DNA from: JAOSJL01 sp963704035
GTDB taxonomy: Bacteria; Actinomycetota; Acidimicrobiia; IMCC26256; JAOSJL01
DNA: 64,000 nucleotides
Direction: 5' to 3'
Assembly (NCBI GenBank): GCA_963704035.1
Contig: CAVPGR010000002.1
Span: 1-64,000, forward strand
Of the stretch, positions 17,054 through 26,048 are shown in pieces; the first letter of the stretch is position 1, and every line of letters starts with the position of its first letter. The notes under the pieces were generated by a model. That model did no database searches, was not told the origin of the DNA, and saw only the letters and a program-made list of their open reading frames with translations. A program made the position numbers and the translations under genes.

Positions 17054-17177
17054 CGGACTCGCCGGTTTCGAGCTCTTCCTTTCTCGTACGAATCTACCGG
17101 CCGGTGGTCGTTGCGGAGCCCAGGAGAGAGTGGAGAAGACCCGATACGCGACTTCGGCCGCGTGGATTCGGCTTCTG

Positions 17178-17770
17178 GACGGTGCGATCCGGGTCGGCGA
17201 GCCCGAACGGACCGGGTGAGTTCGGCTCAACACCCTCGGGCATGCCGACGTGCACGGCAGCAGGGGCGCCTGGTGCCATGATCCACTCGCTGCTCTCCAA
17301 GCCCTGCCAAGCGGTGAACGCGACGCGGCCGCCGGCGTGCAGCGCCCGCGCCAGGTTCGCAAAGGCCTCGTCCGGAGCATCGAAGAACATCATGCCGAAT
17401 CGGCTGACCACTGCGTCCCATCGGCCAGCTCCAAAGTCGTGGACCTGTGCATCTGCTCTGACGAACTCGACGTCTTCAGCACCGGCGGTTGCTGCTCGTT
17501 CGCGGGCCAGCGCCAGCATCGGTGGCGAGATGTCGACGCCGAGCACCGTCCCACCGGGACGCACACGCCGCGGCTCTCGAGGGCTGTGGCACCGGCGCCG
17601 CATCCGACGTCGATCACTCGCTCTCCGGTCTGCAGCGCGGCTGCGCCGAGCACGCGGTCTCCGAAGCCCGCGGTCATGGCGTCGTATCGATCCGCTTCCA
17701 CGACCCAGTGCGCTCCGTCCCGCTCCCAACGCTCGACCTGATCTCGGTTGGGAGTCGCTCGTTCGGCCAC
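17178..17770 (-). pseudogene. Methyltransferase remnant, copy 2
   Basis: Corresponds to 3652-4506 from the same GTG (17770) with its GGAGG site. A one-base loss near 17571 breaks the frame just after motif I (VGCGAGATALES), and the last 85 or so codons are replaced from about 17178 by the flank of R8. It therefore has two independent lesions. The missing 3' part includes the region next to T1, also absent here. Confidence 0.85.
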
Positions 17771-17946
17771 GAGCGCACCTCCAGTAGCGGCGGCCAGTGT
17801 TCCGGGAAGTGGCGGGACGTGTGATGCTGGACTCTTCCAGCGCTCGCGCAAGCTAGCAAGGATTCCCGGCCACGGTGCGGCCCCGCAGAATGCACAAGAG
17901 CCCAGAAGGGTGGCGAGAGACCGGTGCTTCTAGCCCATGTGCTTCC

Positions 17947-18055
17947 GCGTTCTGAGATCCGCGGAATCCGTTCCGAGCCCGCCCTACAACCCTTTCAGCA
18001 CATGTTCTCTACCGGCCCCATGAGGGCGGGGCATGTAGAAAACGTGGTCGAAAAC
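17947..18055 (+). repeat. Hairpin repeat R9, with tail to about 18105
   Basis: Nearly identical to R3, differing by about one base in the hairpin-distal part (GCGGAATCC for GCGAAATCC). It has the same fused tail GAATCTACCGGTCGGGTGG running into the transposase end. Confidence 0.85.
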
Positions 18056-18094
18056 TGATCGTGCGGTCGCCGAGTTCCGTTTTCCTGCACGAAT

Positions 18095-18433
18095 CTACCG
18101 GTCGGGTGGTCGGCCTCCGTGACGGTGCCGGTGGCGGTGGAGTGTCAGGGAGTTGACCATCAGCGCGCATCCGAGGACGTTCACGAGCGGCGGGTGGCCG
18201 ATGCTGTGGGCCCGGCGGAGGTCGGCAGCGGCGCCTGATCGTGCGTGGGTCGGATGCCGGTGAAGTCATCGACGAAGTCCAGGTTGCCGCGGTCGTCGAG
18301 TCGTCCGATTCCGACGGCTCCACCTCGGGCGTACAGCGTGACCGTGGCGGTCGAGCCGCTCGGCAGTCTCACGTCCGGCAGGCAGGGACAGCTTCGGCGG
18401 CCCGTTGAACCCGCTGTCCCTGCTCATGAAACC
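18095..18433 (-). pseudogene. Transposase remnant T5, copy 2 of T2
   Basis: Both ends match T2 (LVNVLGCALMVNSLTLHR at one end, SGSTATVTLYARGGAVGIG at the other), but about 200 bp of the middle are gone and a stretch of about 45 bp (18225-18270) does not match T2. That stretch could come from a diverged relative by recombination. Not functional. Confidence 0.6.
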
Positions 18434-18526
18434 GGTTCTCCCCGCCGGTTGCAGTGTCGCGCCGCAACTGTCGTGCCATAATGCCGACTCGCTTGGCCAG
18501 GAGCTGACCGGGAGACGCGTCGCCAG

Positions 18527-19721
18527 ATGAGCAACGCACCAGCCGAGAGCTTCGCCGAAGCCGAGGAGACGATGCACGAGGAGGCCCGGGAGCTCACCGG
18601 GCGCGACGACTTCGGTGACCCGACCTACCGCACCGCCCTTGGCGTGCTGCTGGAGTCGATCGACCGCGACGCAGACCTGAGCCCCACCGGTCACATGATC
18701 TTCCGCGGCCAGATCGTCAACACACTGGCGACGCGTCTGCGATCCCAGCATCGGCTCAGTGAACTGCCCGAGCACTCCGACCATGAGCCAGACTCCAACC
18801 ACGGAATCAGGCGCCCGATCATCATCACCGGACTGGTCCGCACGGGCAGCACGGCGCTCCACTATCTCATGGGCCGGGACCCCGACCTGCAGCACCTCGA
18901 GTACTGGCTCGCCGCACACCCCCAACCTCGGCCGCCCGCGCGCCGGATGGGAGGAGCACCCTGACTTCCAGTCATCCGACGCGGAGCTGCGCTTCCTGTA
19001 CGACAACGCCCCGGCACTCATGGCCGTGCACGAGATGCGCGCCGACTGGCCCGAGGAGTGCCGCCACCTGCTGGAGCAGAGCTTCGTCGATGACCGCTTC
19101 GAGGTCGCCGCGACCCTGCCGACCTACGCCGACTGGTACCACAACACCAATCACATCGAGGCTTACCGGCTCCACCGACGCCTCGTGCAACTCATCGGAT
19201 CGACCGATCCCGCGTGCCGGTGGCTGCTCAAGTATCCGGTGCACCTAAGGCAACTCCCGGCCCTGCTTGCCGTGTACCCCGACGCCTGCATCGTCCAGAC
19301 CCACCGCGACCCCTGCGCGGTGATTGCCTCCTACACCAGCTTCATCACGAGGATCCGGGCGCTTCACGAGAACTCCGTGGACACCGCAACCCTGGCCCGG
19401 GAACTGGTGCGGAGCTGGGCCCACGCGGCTGAGGCGGGCATGACCGCGCGCAAGACCCACGGCAACGAGGACCAGTTCTTCGATCTCCACTTCGAGGACT
19501 TCATGGCCGATCCGATCGGCTCGGTGAAACGGATCGACGACCGCTTCGACCACCGGCTCAGCACCGAAGGTGAGCAGCGGCTCGAGGAGTGGCGGACAGA
19601 CCACCCACAGGGCAAGCACGGACGCCATGAGTACGACGCGGATCGCATCGGGGTCACAGCGGCGGAGATCCGCGACCAGTTCGCCGCCTACATCGAGCAC
19701 TTCGGCCTCCAGGACCGATGA
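18527..19721 (+). pseudogene. Sulfotransferase, copy 2, frameshifted
   Basis: Same start and same stop position as the copy at 5478-6671, with about 98% matching codons. One extra C in GGCCGCCCGCGCG near 18935 (copy 1 reads GGCCGCCGCGCG) breaks the frame after about 137 codons. The first piece keeps the PAPS loop (TGLVRTGSTAL) and the second the 3'-phosphate site (THRDPCAVIASY). It is a pseudogene if the base is real; a sequencing error is possible given other one-base shifts in this window. The stop still overlaps the aminotransferase ATG. Confidence 0.8.
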
Positions 19722-21025
19722 CCGGGTTCAGTCGCGTTCCCCGAAGCGAACGGGAGCAGCACCTGATCGAGCGCGCCGGCGCCCTCCTCCCGGCCTGCGC
19801 GCTCACGCCCACGATGTCGCTGGATTCGGCCATGGTCATCCGCAGCGGCAAGGGCTCGCGAATCACCGACATGAGTGGCAACGAGTACGTCGACTACCTG
19901 CTGGGCTCCGGCCCGATGCTGCTCGGGCACGCCCATCCCGCCGTCGTCGCAGCGGTGCGCGACCAGGTGGAGCGGGGCAGCAGTTTCCTGCTTCCCAACG
20001 AGGCATCCATCCTGCTGGCCGAGGAGATCGTGGCGGCTGTGCCGTGCGCGGAGCGCGTCGCCTTCTGCAACACCGGTTCGGACAGCACCTTCTTCGCCCT
20101 CCGGCTCGCACGCGCGCACCGGCAGCGCTCGAAGATCCTCAAGTTCGAGGGTGGCTACCACGGGCAGGGAGACGCGGTGTCGATGTCCAACCAGTGGACC
20201 CATGATCCCGTTCCTTTTCCAGGCGCCGTGCCCAGCTCCGAGGGCATCCCCGACTCGGTGAGAGGCGAGGTGTTGGTTGCTCCCTACAACGACCTGGCGA
20301 CCACCGTGAGAATCGTCGAGGAGCACGCCGAAGATCTCGCCGCGGTGATCGTGGAGCCCCTGCAACGCACCATCACCCCGATGCCGGGCTTCCTCCAGGG
20401 CGTACGAGACGTCACCGCCCACCACCGGATCCCGCTGGTCTTCGACGAGGTTGTGACCGGATTTCGCCTTGCCTATGGCGGTGCCCAGGAACGCTACGGC
20501 GTGGTGCCCGACCTGTGCGCCCTGGGCAAGAGCCTCTCGGGCGGACACCCCATCGGGGTCGTGTGCGGCTCGGAGGAGATCATGCACCTGGCCGAGGGGA
20601 TCCGGCGCCTCACCGGCGGCTACGTGGCCATGACGGGAACCTTCAGCGGCAACCCGATCTCCTGCGCGGTCGGCCTCGCCGTGTTGGAACAGCTCCGTGC
20701 ACCCGGTGTGTACGACGAGCTTTTCTCGAGGGGTCGCCGGCTCATGACCGAGCTGCGGAGCGCATGCGAACAAGCAGGGGTACCGGTCAGCGTCACTGGT
20801 GAACCACCGGCGTTCGAGGCCTGGTTCACCAACCACGACGTTGTCGATCACCGATCGAGTCTCACCGCTGATTCCCTCAAACGCCTGCGGTTCGCCCAGG
20901 CGCTGCTCGATCGTGGGGTGCTCAAGGCTCACGAGAAGTTCTTCGTGTCCACCGCCCACACCGACGCGGACATCGAGCTCACGATCGCGGCCATCCAGGA
21001 TGCAGTCGCCCAACTAGCCGACTGA
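19718..21025 (+). CDS. Class III PLP-dependent aminotransferase, copy 2 (intact)
   Basis: 435 residues from the ATG that overlaps the sulfotransferase stop (ATGA 19718-19721). The N-terminus missing from copy 1 is readable here: FSRVPRSEREQHLIERAGAL. It carries the PLP loop CNTGSDSTFFALRLARA, the Asp motif VFDEVVTGFRLAYG and the Schiff-base Lys in ALGKSLSGGHPIG. Length and motifs fit glutamate-1-semialdehyde aminomutase-like enzymes, but a biosynthetic transaminase acting with the sulfotransferase is equally possible. Its upstream partner is frameshifted in this copy, so only the two copies together give an intact pair. Confidence 0.9.
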   Translation: MTGFSRVPRSEREQHLIERAGALLPACALTPTMSLDSAMVIRSGKGSRITDMSGNEYVDYLLGSGPMLLGHAHPAVVAAVRDQVERGSSFLLPNEASILLAEEIVAAVPCAERVAFCNTGSDSTFFALRLARAHRQRSKILKFEGGYHGQGDAVSMSNQWTHDPVPFPGAVPSSEGIPDSVRGEVLVAPYNDLATTVRIVEEHAEDLAAVIVEPLQRTITPMPGFLQGVRDVTAHHRIPLVFDEVVTGFRLAYGGAQERYGVVPDLCALGKSLSGGHPIGVVCGSEEIMHLAEGIRRLTGGYVAMTGTFSGNPISCAVGLAVLEQLRAPGVYDELFSRGRRLMTELRSACEQAGVPVSVTGEPPAFEAWFTNHDVVDHRSSLTADSLKRLRFAQALLDRGVLKAHEKFFVSTAHTDADIELTIAAIQDAVAQLAD

Positions 21026-21044
21026 GCGACCGAAAACTCTGCAT

Positions 21045-21296
21045 TCAGCCGGCCGGCGACTCCGAGTCGTCCGAGCCGGGCATGGGCCGCGACCGGCTTG
21101 ACACCACCATCATGGAGAAGTCGGCCACGGCGATCACGTGGTTTCCCCCGTCGTCGCCGACACCGCTGATGACCTTGCACTCCACCACGATCAGGCGGCT
21201 GCCGACCTTGACCACCTCGGCCCGGGCCACCACATCGTCAGTCCGGTGGCTGCCCAGGTAGCGCACTGAACCGCCCTGGGTTCTCTGGAGACTCAT
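21045..21296 (-). pseudogene. PaaI-like thioesterase fragment, copy 2
   Basis: Nearly identical to 7996-8247, with one residue change visible (VARAEVVK for VARTEVVK). It is an N-terminally truncated hotdog-fold remnant, and a one-base loss upstream opens the frame further. Non-functional as in copy 1. Confidence 0.5.
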
Positions 21297-21357
21297 TTGA
21301 TTGGGTTCCAGCCAGCGCCGGATGGGAGACAGGCCTTGACGGCTGACGTTATTAACG

Positions 21358-21810
21358 ATGTCCGTTGTGATCATTCGAGTGATTCGGAGCTTTCGGGGTC
21401 GAGCCGCTGAACGGCTGTTCGACCGCTGGCACGCTCCACGATTGTCCGCTGATCTGCAACGAAGAGCGCTGCGAAAACTCCGGATGCTTGATGCGGCCGA
21501 GAGGCTCGATGACCTGCGTGTTCCACCTGGCAACCGCCTCGAGCGGCTGCACGGTGACCGTTCGGGGCAGCACAGCATCCGAATTCACCAGCAGTGGAGG
21601 GCCACCGATATCTGTGTCTCTCCTCGACGGATCAATGAGATCGTGCACGGTGAGCGGGGGATCTCGGCTGACACCGCTTTGAGGCTCGCCCGGTACTTCG
21701 GGACGAGCGAGAGGTTCTGGCTGAATCTTCAGGCGCAGTACGACCTCGACGTCGAACGCGATCGGCTCGGTCGACGCCTGGAACAAGAGGTCGCTCCCCG
21801 CGCCGGGTAG
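21358..21810 (+). CDS. HigB-HigA in-frame fusion (chimeric toxin-antitoxin)
   Basis: 150-residue open frame. Residues 1-82 match HigB up to IRIHQQWR, and residues 83-150 match HigA from ATDICVSPRRINEIVHGERG to the end. Compared with 8310-8918, exactly 156 bp are missing, a multiple of three, and both genes were already in one frame. The deletion removes the last strands of the toxin (WRVCFRWRSGDAYEV) and the first part of the antitoxin including most of the first HTH helix. Toxicity is probably lost. Whether a stable DNA-binding or inhibitory product remains is open. Confidence 0.85.
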   Translation: MSVVIIRVIRSFRGRAAERLFDRWHAPRLSADLQRRALRKLRMLDAAERLDDLRVPPGNRLERLHGDRSGQHSIRIHQQWRATDICVSPRRINEIVHGERGISADTALRLARYFGTSERFWLNLQAQYDLDVERDRLGRRLEQEVAPRAG

Positions 21811-21937
21811 CTCTGCGCCGAGGATCGTCGACGAACCGAAGTGATCTGCAGTTGACGACTTCCCGATCCCCAAACGAGACCGGCAACCGCTCAGCGCACC
21901 TCGTTCGTGCCGCGGTTTCGACGCACGCATTGAAGAC

Positions 21938-22052
21938 GCGTTCTGAGATCGGCAAATCCGTTCCGAGCCCGCTCTACGGCCGTTGCGGCGAGCGTTCTCT
22001 ACCGGCCCCACGAGGGCAACGAGGGCGGGGCAGTAGAAACGTGGTCGAAAAC
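21938..22052 (+). repeat. Hairpin repeat R10, with tail to about 22100
   Basis: Counterpart of R4, with an internal 9-bp duplication (GAGGGCAACGAGGGCGGGG) in the hairpin loop and small losses (CAGTAGAAACGTGG). Its tail matches R6. No gene in 21811-22194 apart from R10 and the 45-bp motif near 21852. Confidence 0.8.
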
Positions 22053-22194
22053 CTCTCGACACGTCGACCAACACTCGATTCTGCGTCGAATCTACCGGTC
22101 AACAGCGGTTGCGCAGCTCACGACCGGGCAATTGTGCCCTCAGACGCGAGATCGACCGCGCTGATCTGGCCGGCTCGATGGTCCCTGGTGAGGA

Positions 22195-22325
22195 TCAGGC
22201 GCCGGTCGCCAGCCGGTCGGGTGGTCGGCCTCGGCAGCGGAGCCGGTGACGGTGGAGTGTGAGCGAGTTGACCATGAGGGCGTAGCCGAGGACGTTCACG
22301 AGTTGCCGGCGGCGGCCGGTGCTCG
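22195..22325 (-). pseudogene. Transposase C-terminal tail, remnant T6
   Basis: Equivalent of T3 with its stop at 22195-22197 and the end LVNVLGYALMVNSLTLHRHR. It is cut at about 22325, where unrelated DNA leads to the SRPBCC gene. I see nothing recognisable in 22326-22523. Confidence 0.6.
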
Positions 22326-22523
22326 GCGAGCTGTCGTGGCTAGGCCAAGTTCGTAGTCGCGAACCGAACAGCTCCTGCATCCGCGTTCTGCCCCAGACCG
22401 CGGCGCTGATGGAGTTCGCGCGGAGCCGGCGATCCGGGGCTGGGAGGCAGCGGATATCGGGATGCTCGTCATGTTCACGTCCGTTGCGAGTACCGTGACG
22501 CCCCCACGAACCGAGGAGCCGGG

Positions 22524-22916
22524 ATGGCAAGTATCAACTTGAAAGCCACTCTCGCGATCAGCGCCGATGAGCTCTGGTCGCAAGTGAAAGACGTTGGGGG
22601 CCTTTCGACTCTGCTCGATATCATCAGCGACAGCTCGGTCGACGGCGACCAGCGCAGCTGCACGATGGCTGACGGCGCGGAGCTCTCTGAGACCATCATT
22701 GGCGTCGACGACGAACACCGACGGGTCGCGTACACGATCACCGACAGCCCGTTTCCCATACAGGTTCATGCTGCGTCCATGCAGGTGTCTGACGCCGGGG
22801 GCGGGAAGTCGACGTTCCAGTGGATCACCGACGTGAAGCCCGACGAATTGGCCGATGCTCTCGGTCCCGTGTTCGCCGGCGAAGTCAGCAAGCTCGAGCA
22901 GCGCTTCGGTACGTGA
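22524..22916 (+). CDS. SRPBCC family protein
   Basis: 130-residue protein of the START/Bet v1-like SRPBCC group, which bind hydrophobic ligands in a cytoplasmic pocket. Matching features are the opening strand-helix ATLAISADELWSQVKDVGGL, the central TIIGVDDEHRRVAYTITDSP and a long C-terminal helix (AGEVSKLEQRFGT). GAGCCGGG provides a weak Shine-Dalgarno 5 nt before ATG 22524. It stands only in the second copy of the block; the deletion that removed it from copy 1 also took the start of the next gene. Ligand unknown. Confidence 0.85.
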   Translation: MASINLKATLAISADELWSQVKDVGGLSTLLDIISDSSVDGDQRSCTMADGAELSETIIGVDDEHRRVAYTITDSPFPIQVHAASMQVSDAGGGKSTFQWITDVKPDELADALGPVFAGEVSKLEQRFGT

Positions 22917-23075
22917 GGGATTCCTCCTCGGCGGTCGCAAGACTCTGCGAATGAGCGTCCGTAGGGCGCCAACGAGTTGCGACTCGGTTCGGTGGTCGAT
23001 CAAAGAAGGCTTGGCAGCGGGGGAAGTGTGGTGCGATCCTGTCCACAATGATCCGACCGGCGAAGGGAGTCCACC

Positions 23076-23396
23076 GTGCCCAAGTACCTGATCCGAGCCT
23101 CGCTGTCTCCCGAAGGAATCGGCGGGGTTCTGGCTGAGGGCGGCACCGCCCGCCGCCAAGTCGTGCAGGATGCCATCGAGCAACTGGGCGGGAGTCTGGA
23201 GGCGTTCTACTTCGCTTTCGGCGACGACGACGTGGTCGGCATCGCCGATCTGCCCGACAACGCGACCGCCGCCGCCTTTGCGATGGAGATCTCGTCCTCG
23301 GGTCGGGTGGCGGTGTCGACGACGGTACTGCTGACGCCCGACGAGCTTGATCGCTCGGGCGACAAGAAGAGCGGCTGGCGGGCCCCCGGAGCCTGA
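23076..23396 (+). CDS. GYD-domain protein (complete)
   Basis: 106 residues, the normal size of the GYD family. It starts PKYLIRASLSPEGIGGVLAE, where most members have the variant GYD motif, then GGSLEAFYFAFGDDDVVG, and ends DELDRSGDKKSGWRAPGA. Members are small ferredoxin-like barrels of unknown function, often next to detoxification or regulatory genes. It is 159 bp after the SRPBCC gene and convergent with the 97-residue gene. A truncated copy is at 9500-9719. Confidence 0.85.
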   Translation: MPKYLIRASLSPEGIGGVLAEGGTARRQVVQDAIEQLGGSLEAFYFAFGDDDVVGIADLPDNATAAAFAMEISSSGRVAVSTTVLLTPDELDRSGDKKSGWRAPGA

Positions 23397-23505
23397 GCGT
23401 CGGGCGACAGCTCACCGGCCCTCTGGTCTTTTCGTACGCCCGGGAGGGTTCAGGTGGCGGTCGCCAGCCGGTCAGATGGTCGTTGTCGGCGGAGGTCTGA
23501 ACCGC

Positions 23506-23799
23506 CTACTTGGCGATCTTGCCCAAGCCTGTTTGCAGTTCCTCCCGGTTCATACAGGGCGACAACTCGACACGGGCATCGAGGTTCTGGAACAACGGTT
23601 CCGCGATCGACGGGATATCCGACGTGTCTGTGAGATCGAAGACCACGAACGCGCACCGACGCCCCTCGCCTGTCAGGAAGTAGACGGCCTCGGGCTGAAT
23701 TTCGCCGAACAGTGCCTCGAGGGTCGTCGGCAACGAACCGTCCTTGATGCCCTTGTTGCCGGCCTCGACGGGAATCTCAACCTGCATCATCGTGCGCAT
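23506..23799 (-). CDS. Small conserved protein, 97 aa, copy 2
   Basis: 97-residue frame matching 9829-10122 with about four substitutions (for example GNKGIKDGS for GNKGIEDGS, FLTGEGRRC for FLTSEGSRC). The frame is intact, with the same ribosome binding sequence (GGAGG) upstream of the ATG. Uncharacterised; see the first copy for its visible features. It lies between the GYD gene and R11. Confidence 0.75.
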   Translation of the reverse strand: MRTMMQVEIPVEAGNKGIKDGSLPTTLEALFGEIQPEAVYFLTGEGRRCAFVVFDLTDTSDIPSIAEPLFQNLDARVELSPCMNREELQTGLGKIAK

Positions 23800-23932
23800 T
23801 CTCCGACCTCCCTGATTGGTGCTGACCTACGAGTGTCACGGCCCGCTGACTGTCGTGTCAATCGTCGTGCGCTGACCGAGAGATTCGCTACCGCGATGAC
23901 CTGGAAACCGGTCGGACGCTGGAGTTCACCGT

Positions 23933-24041
23933 GCGTTCCGAGATCGGCGAAATCCGTTCCGAGCCTGCTCTACATACGATTCGGCGAAGGTTTTCTACCG
24001 GCCCCACGAGGGCGGGGGGTTGTAGAAAACGTGGTCGAAAC
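23933..24041 (+). repeat. Hairpin repeat R11, with tail to about 24090
   Basis: Full member: GTTCCGAG pair, hairpin TTTTCTACCGGCCCCACGAG / GGCGGGGGGTTGTAGAAAAC and end GTGGTCGAAAC. The tail reads GAATCTACTGGCC. It is the counterpart of R5; from here on copies 1 and 2 of the block differ completely (surface protein against ABC exporter). Confidence 0.85.
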
Positions 24042-24227
24042 TGGCTTTGCAGTTTCCGAGTTCCGCTTTCTCGCGCGAATCTACTGGCCGAGGGGAAAGT
24101 GTTGGCGAGCACGTTCACGGGCCTCTTGCTAATTTTGATGGGGCTTGGCGCAGTCGGCGTGTTGCGCTGCACGCGGGGAGGCCAGGGAACGGTTCAAAGG
24201 GACGCCGGTCCGAAGGGACGTAGCGCA

Positions 24228-25184
24228 ATGACAACTGCTGCGGCCGTCACCTCGAGGTCCGGTGAGGAACAGGTTCGAGAGCACGCCGGGTCGATTCCCG
24301 TCGAGGTGGAGAACCTCACGAAGCAGTACGGCGGGCGGGCTGTCGTCAGCGATCTGTCGTTCGTGGCCTGGCCGGGGCGGGTGACTGGATTCCTCGGCCC
24401 GAACGGGTCGGGTAAGTCCACGACGATGAAGATCATGCTCGACCTCGCATCCGCTGATGGCGGCCGCGTCGTGATCGGGGGCCGCCGGTACCGCGATCTG
24501 GCTGATCCAACATCAACGGTCGGTGCCCTGTTGGAGTCCAACGCGTTCCATCCGGGCCGCAGTGGACGCAACCACCTCCGCATTCTCGCCGACGCCCAAG
24601 GGGTCGGTCTGGAACGCGTGGACGAGGTCGTCGAGCTCGTCGAGCTCGCCGACGCGGCGAACCGCCGCGTCGGCGCCTACTCGCTGGGCATGCGACAGCG
24701 ACTTGGGTTTGCAGCGGCGTTGCTGGGCGATCCCCCCGTGTTGATCCTCGATGAACCTGCAAACGGGCTGGACCCACAGGGCATCCACCAGATGCGGGAC
24801 CTCCTGCGAGCGCGAGCCGCGATGGGCGACACTGTGCTGATCTCGAGCCACCTCCTCGCCGAAGTCGAACTGCTTGCCGACGACGTCGTCGTGGTGAACG
24901 GGGGCCGCCTCGTGACCAGCGGAGCACTCTCCGATCTTCAGGAGGCCGCCACGCTGGTGCGGTCTTCTGAGCCCGAAAGACTCCGGCGCGTACTCGGGAG
25001 CTCGGGCGTAGATCTCGGGCGCCAGGGTGACGCCTTGGTCGTACGGGGAGTGGCGATCGAGGAGATCGGCCAGCGTGCCTTCGACGCCGGCATCGTCGTC
25101 CACGAGTTGTCTCCACACTCCGGGTCGCTCGAAGAGCGCTTCCTCGAGTGGACCAGCGGCACCGAGGAGGCGACCGAGTCATGA
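24228..25184 (+). CDS. ABC transporter ATP-binding protein
   Basis: 318 residues from ATG 24228. Walker A FLGPNGSGKSTTMKIML, ABC signature YSLGMRQRLG, Walker B PVLILDEPANGLDP and the switch His in ISSHLLAEVE are all present, so the ATPase should be active. The C-terminal 80 residues are the extra domain of DrrA/CcmA-type exporters. The stop overlaps the permease start (ATGA). The same frame stays open upstream: starts at GTG 24099 or TTG 24102 would add a hydrophobic segment (FTGLLLILMGLGAVGVL), unusual for this family. It belongs to a two-gene drug- or lipid-export type system. Confidence 0.92.
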   Translation: MTTAAAVTSRSGEEQVREHAGSIPVEVENLTKQYGGRAVVSDLSFVAWPGRVTGFLGPNGSGKSTTMKIMLDLASADGGRVVIGGRRYRDLADPTSTVGALLESNAFHPGRSGRNHLRILADAQGVGLERVDEVVELVELADAANRRVGAYSLGMRQRLGFAAALLGDPPVLILDEPANGLDPQGIHQMRDLLRARAAMGDTVLISSHLLAEVELLADDVVVVNGGRLVTSGALSDLQEAATLVRSSEPERLRRVLGSSGVDLGRQGDALVVRGVAIEEIGQRAFDAGIVVHELSPHSGSLEERFLEWTSGTEEATES

Positions 25185-25948
25185 GATGGGCACGACTCCT
25201 TCGCGCCGAACTGCGAAAGCTCACGACCACGATGATGCCGTGGGCGTTCCTCGCCGTACTCGTCGCCATCGGCGCGATCAACGCCAGTGCCGTGATATGG
25301 GGGACCGACTTCGACGGCAGTAAGACCTTCATCTCCACCGCCGCTGACCAGCGCTCGCTGGTGGCCTTCGCCGCGAACGCCATGGTGATCGCCGGATTGT
25401 TTGGCGCCATCGCCGTGGCACGGGAGTACGCCCACGGCACAGTGATTCCGACGTTCCTGAGCTCACCACGCCGCTCCCGGGCGGTGCTGGCCCAATTCGG
25501 TGCTGTCGCCGTAGGTGGTGCGCTGATCGGTCTGATCGGCGCGGCACTGACCATGATCGCCCTCGCCCTTTCGCTGCTGACGACCGAGTTCGGCTTCATG
25601 ATCTCGATTGCGGGCGTCACCCGAGTGCTCGCTGCCTCGGCGTTTGCCGGAGCCGCCGGAGCGGTGCTCGGCGCCGGGATCGGTGCGGTCGTGCGCAATA
25701 CCGGAGGCGCCGTCACCGGCGCCGTCCTCGCCCTCATCGTCGCACCGCCGCTGATCGTGCAGCTGATCAACGACGCCAGCCTTTGGGTGCCATCTCCGCT
25801 GGCCACCGCATTGTCCGGTGTGGAGGCCGAAGCGGCCGGTGTCGAGAGCCAAGCGGGTGCCGTCGCTGCGCTTCTCGCCCTGGCCGCCTGGGCTGCGGTC
25901 CCCGCCGTGGTTGGGCTGCTATCGGTTCAGCGGCGAGACGTGGTTTGA
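25181..25948 (+). CDS. ABC-2 type transporter permease
   Basis: 255 residues, starting at the ATG that overlaps the ATPase stop. Six or so hydrophobic segments are visible: WAFLAVLVAIGAINASAVI, ANAMVIAGLFGAIAVA, AVAVGGALIGLIGAALTMIA, LAASAFAGAAGAVLGAGIG, GAVTGAVLALIVAPPLIV and a C-terminal VAALLALAAWAAVPAVVGLL. The cytoplasmic motif VIPTFLSSPRRSRAVLAQF fits the NatB/ABC-2 membrane type. It pairs with the ATPase to export an unknown substrate. The module is bounded by R11 and R12. Confidence 0.9.
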   Translation: MRWARLLRAELRKLTTTMMPWAFLAVLVAIGAINASAVIWGTDFDGSKTFISTAADQRSLVAFAANAMVIAGLFGAIAVAREYAHGTVIPTFLSSPRRSRAVLAQFGAVAVGGALIGLIGAALTMIALALSLLTTEFGFMISIAGVTRVLAASAFAGAAGAVLGAGIGAVVRNTGGAVTGAVLALIVAPPLIVQLINDASLWVPSPLATALSGVEAEAAGVESQAGAVAALLALAAWAAVPAVVGLLSVQRRDVV

Positions 25949-26048
25949 CGAGAGAGGACGCCAGGATTCCTGGCAGCGGGGCCAGCCGTCGAACGCGCAA
26001 GAGGTCCACAAGGGCGCTGAGGCTGGGCATTTCCGTCCCGTGTATTCC

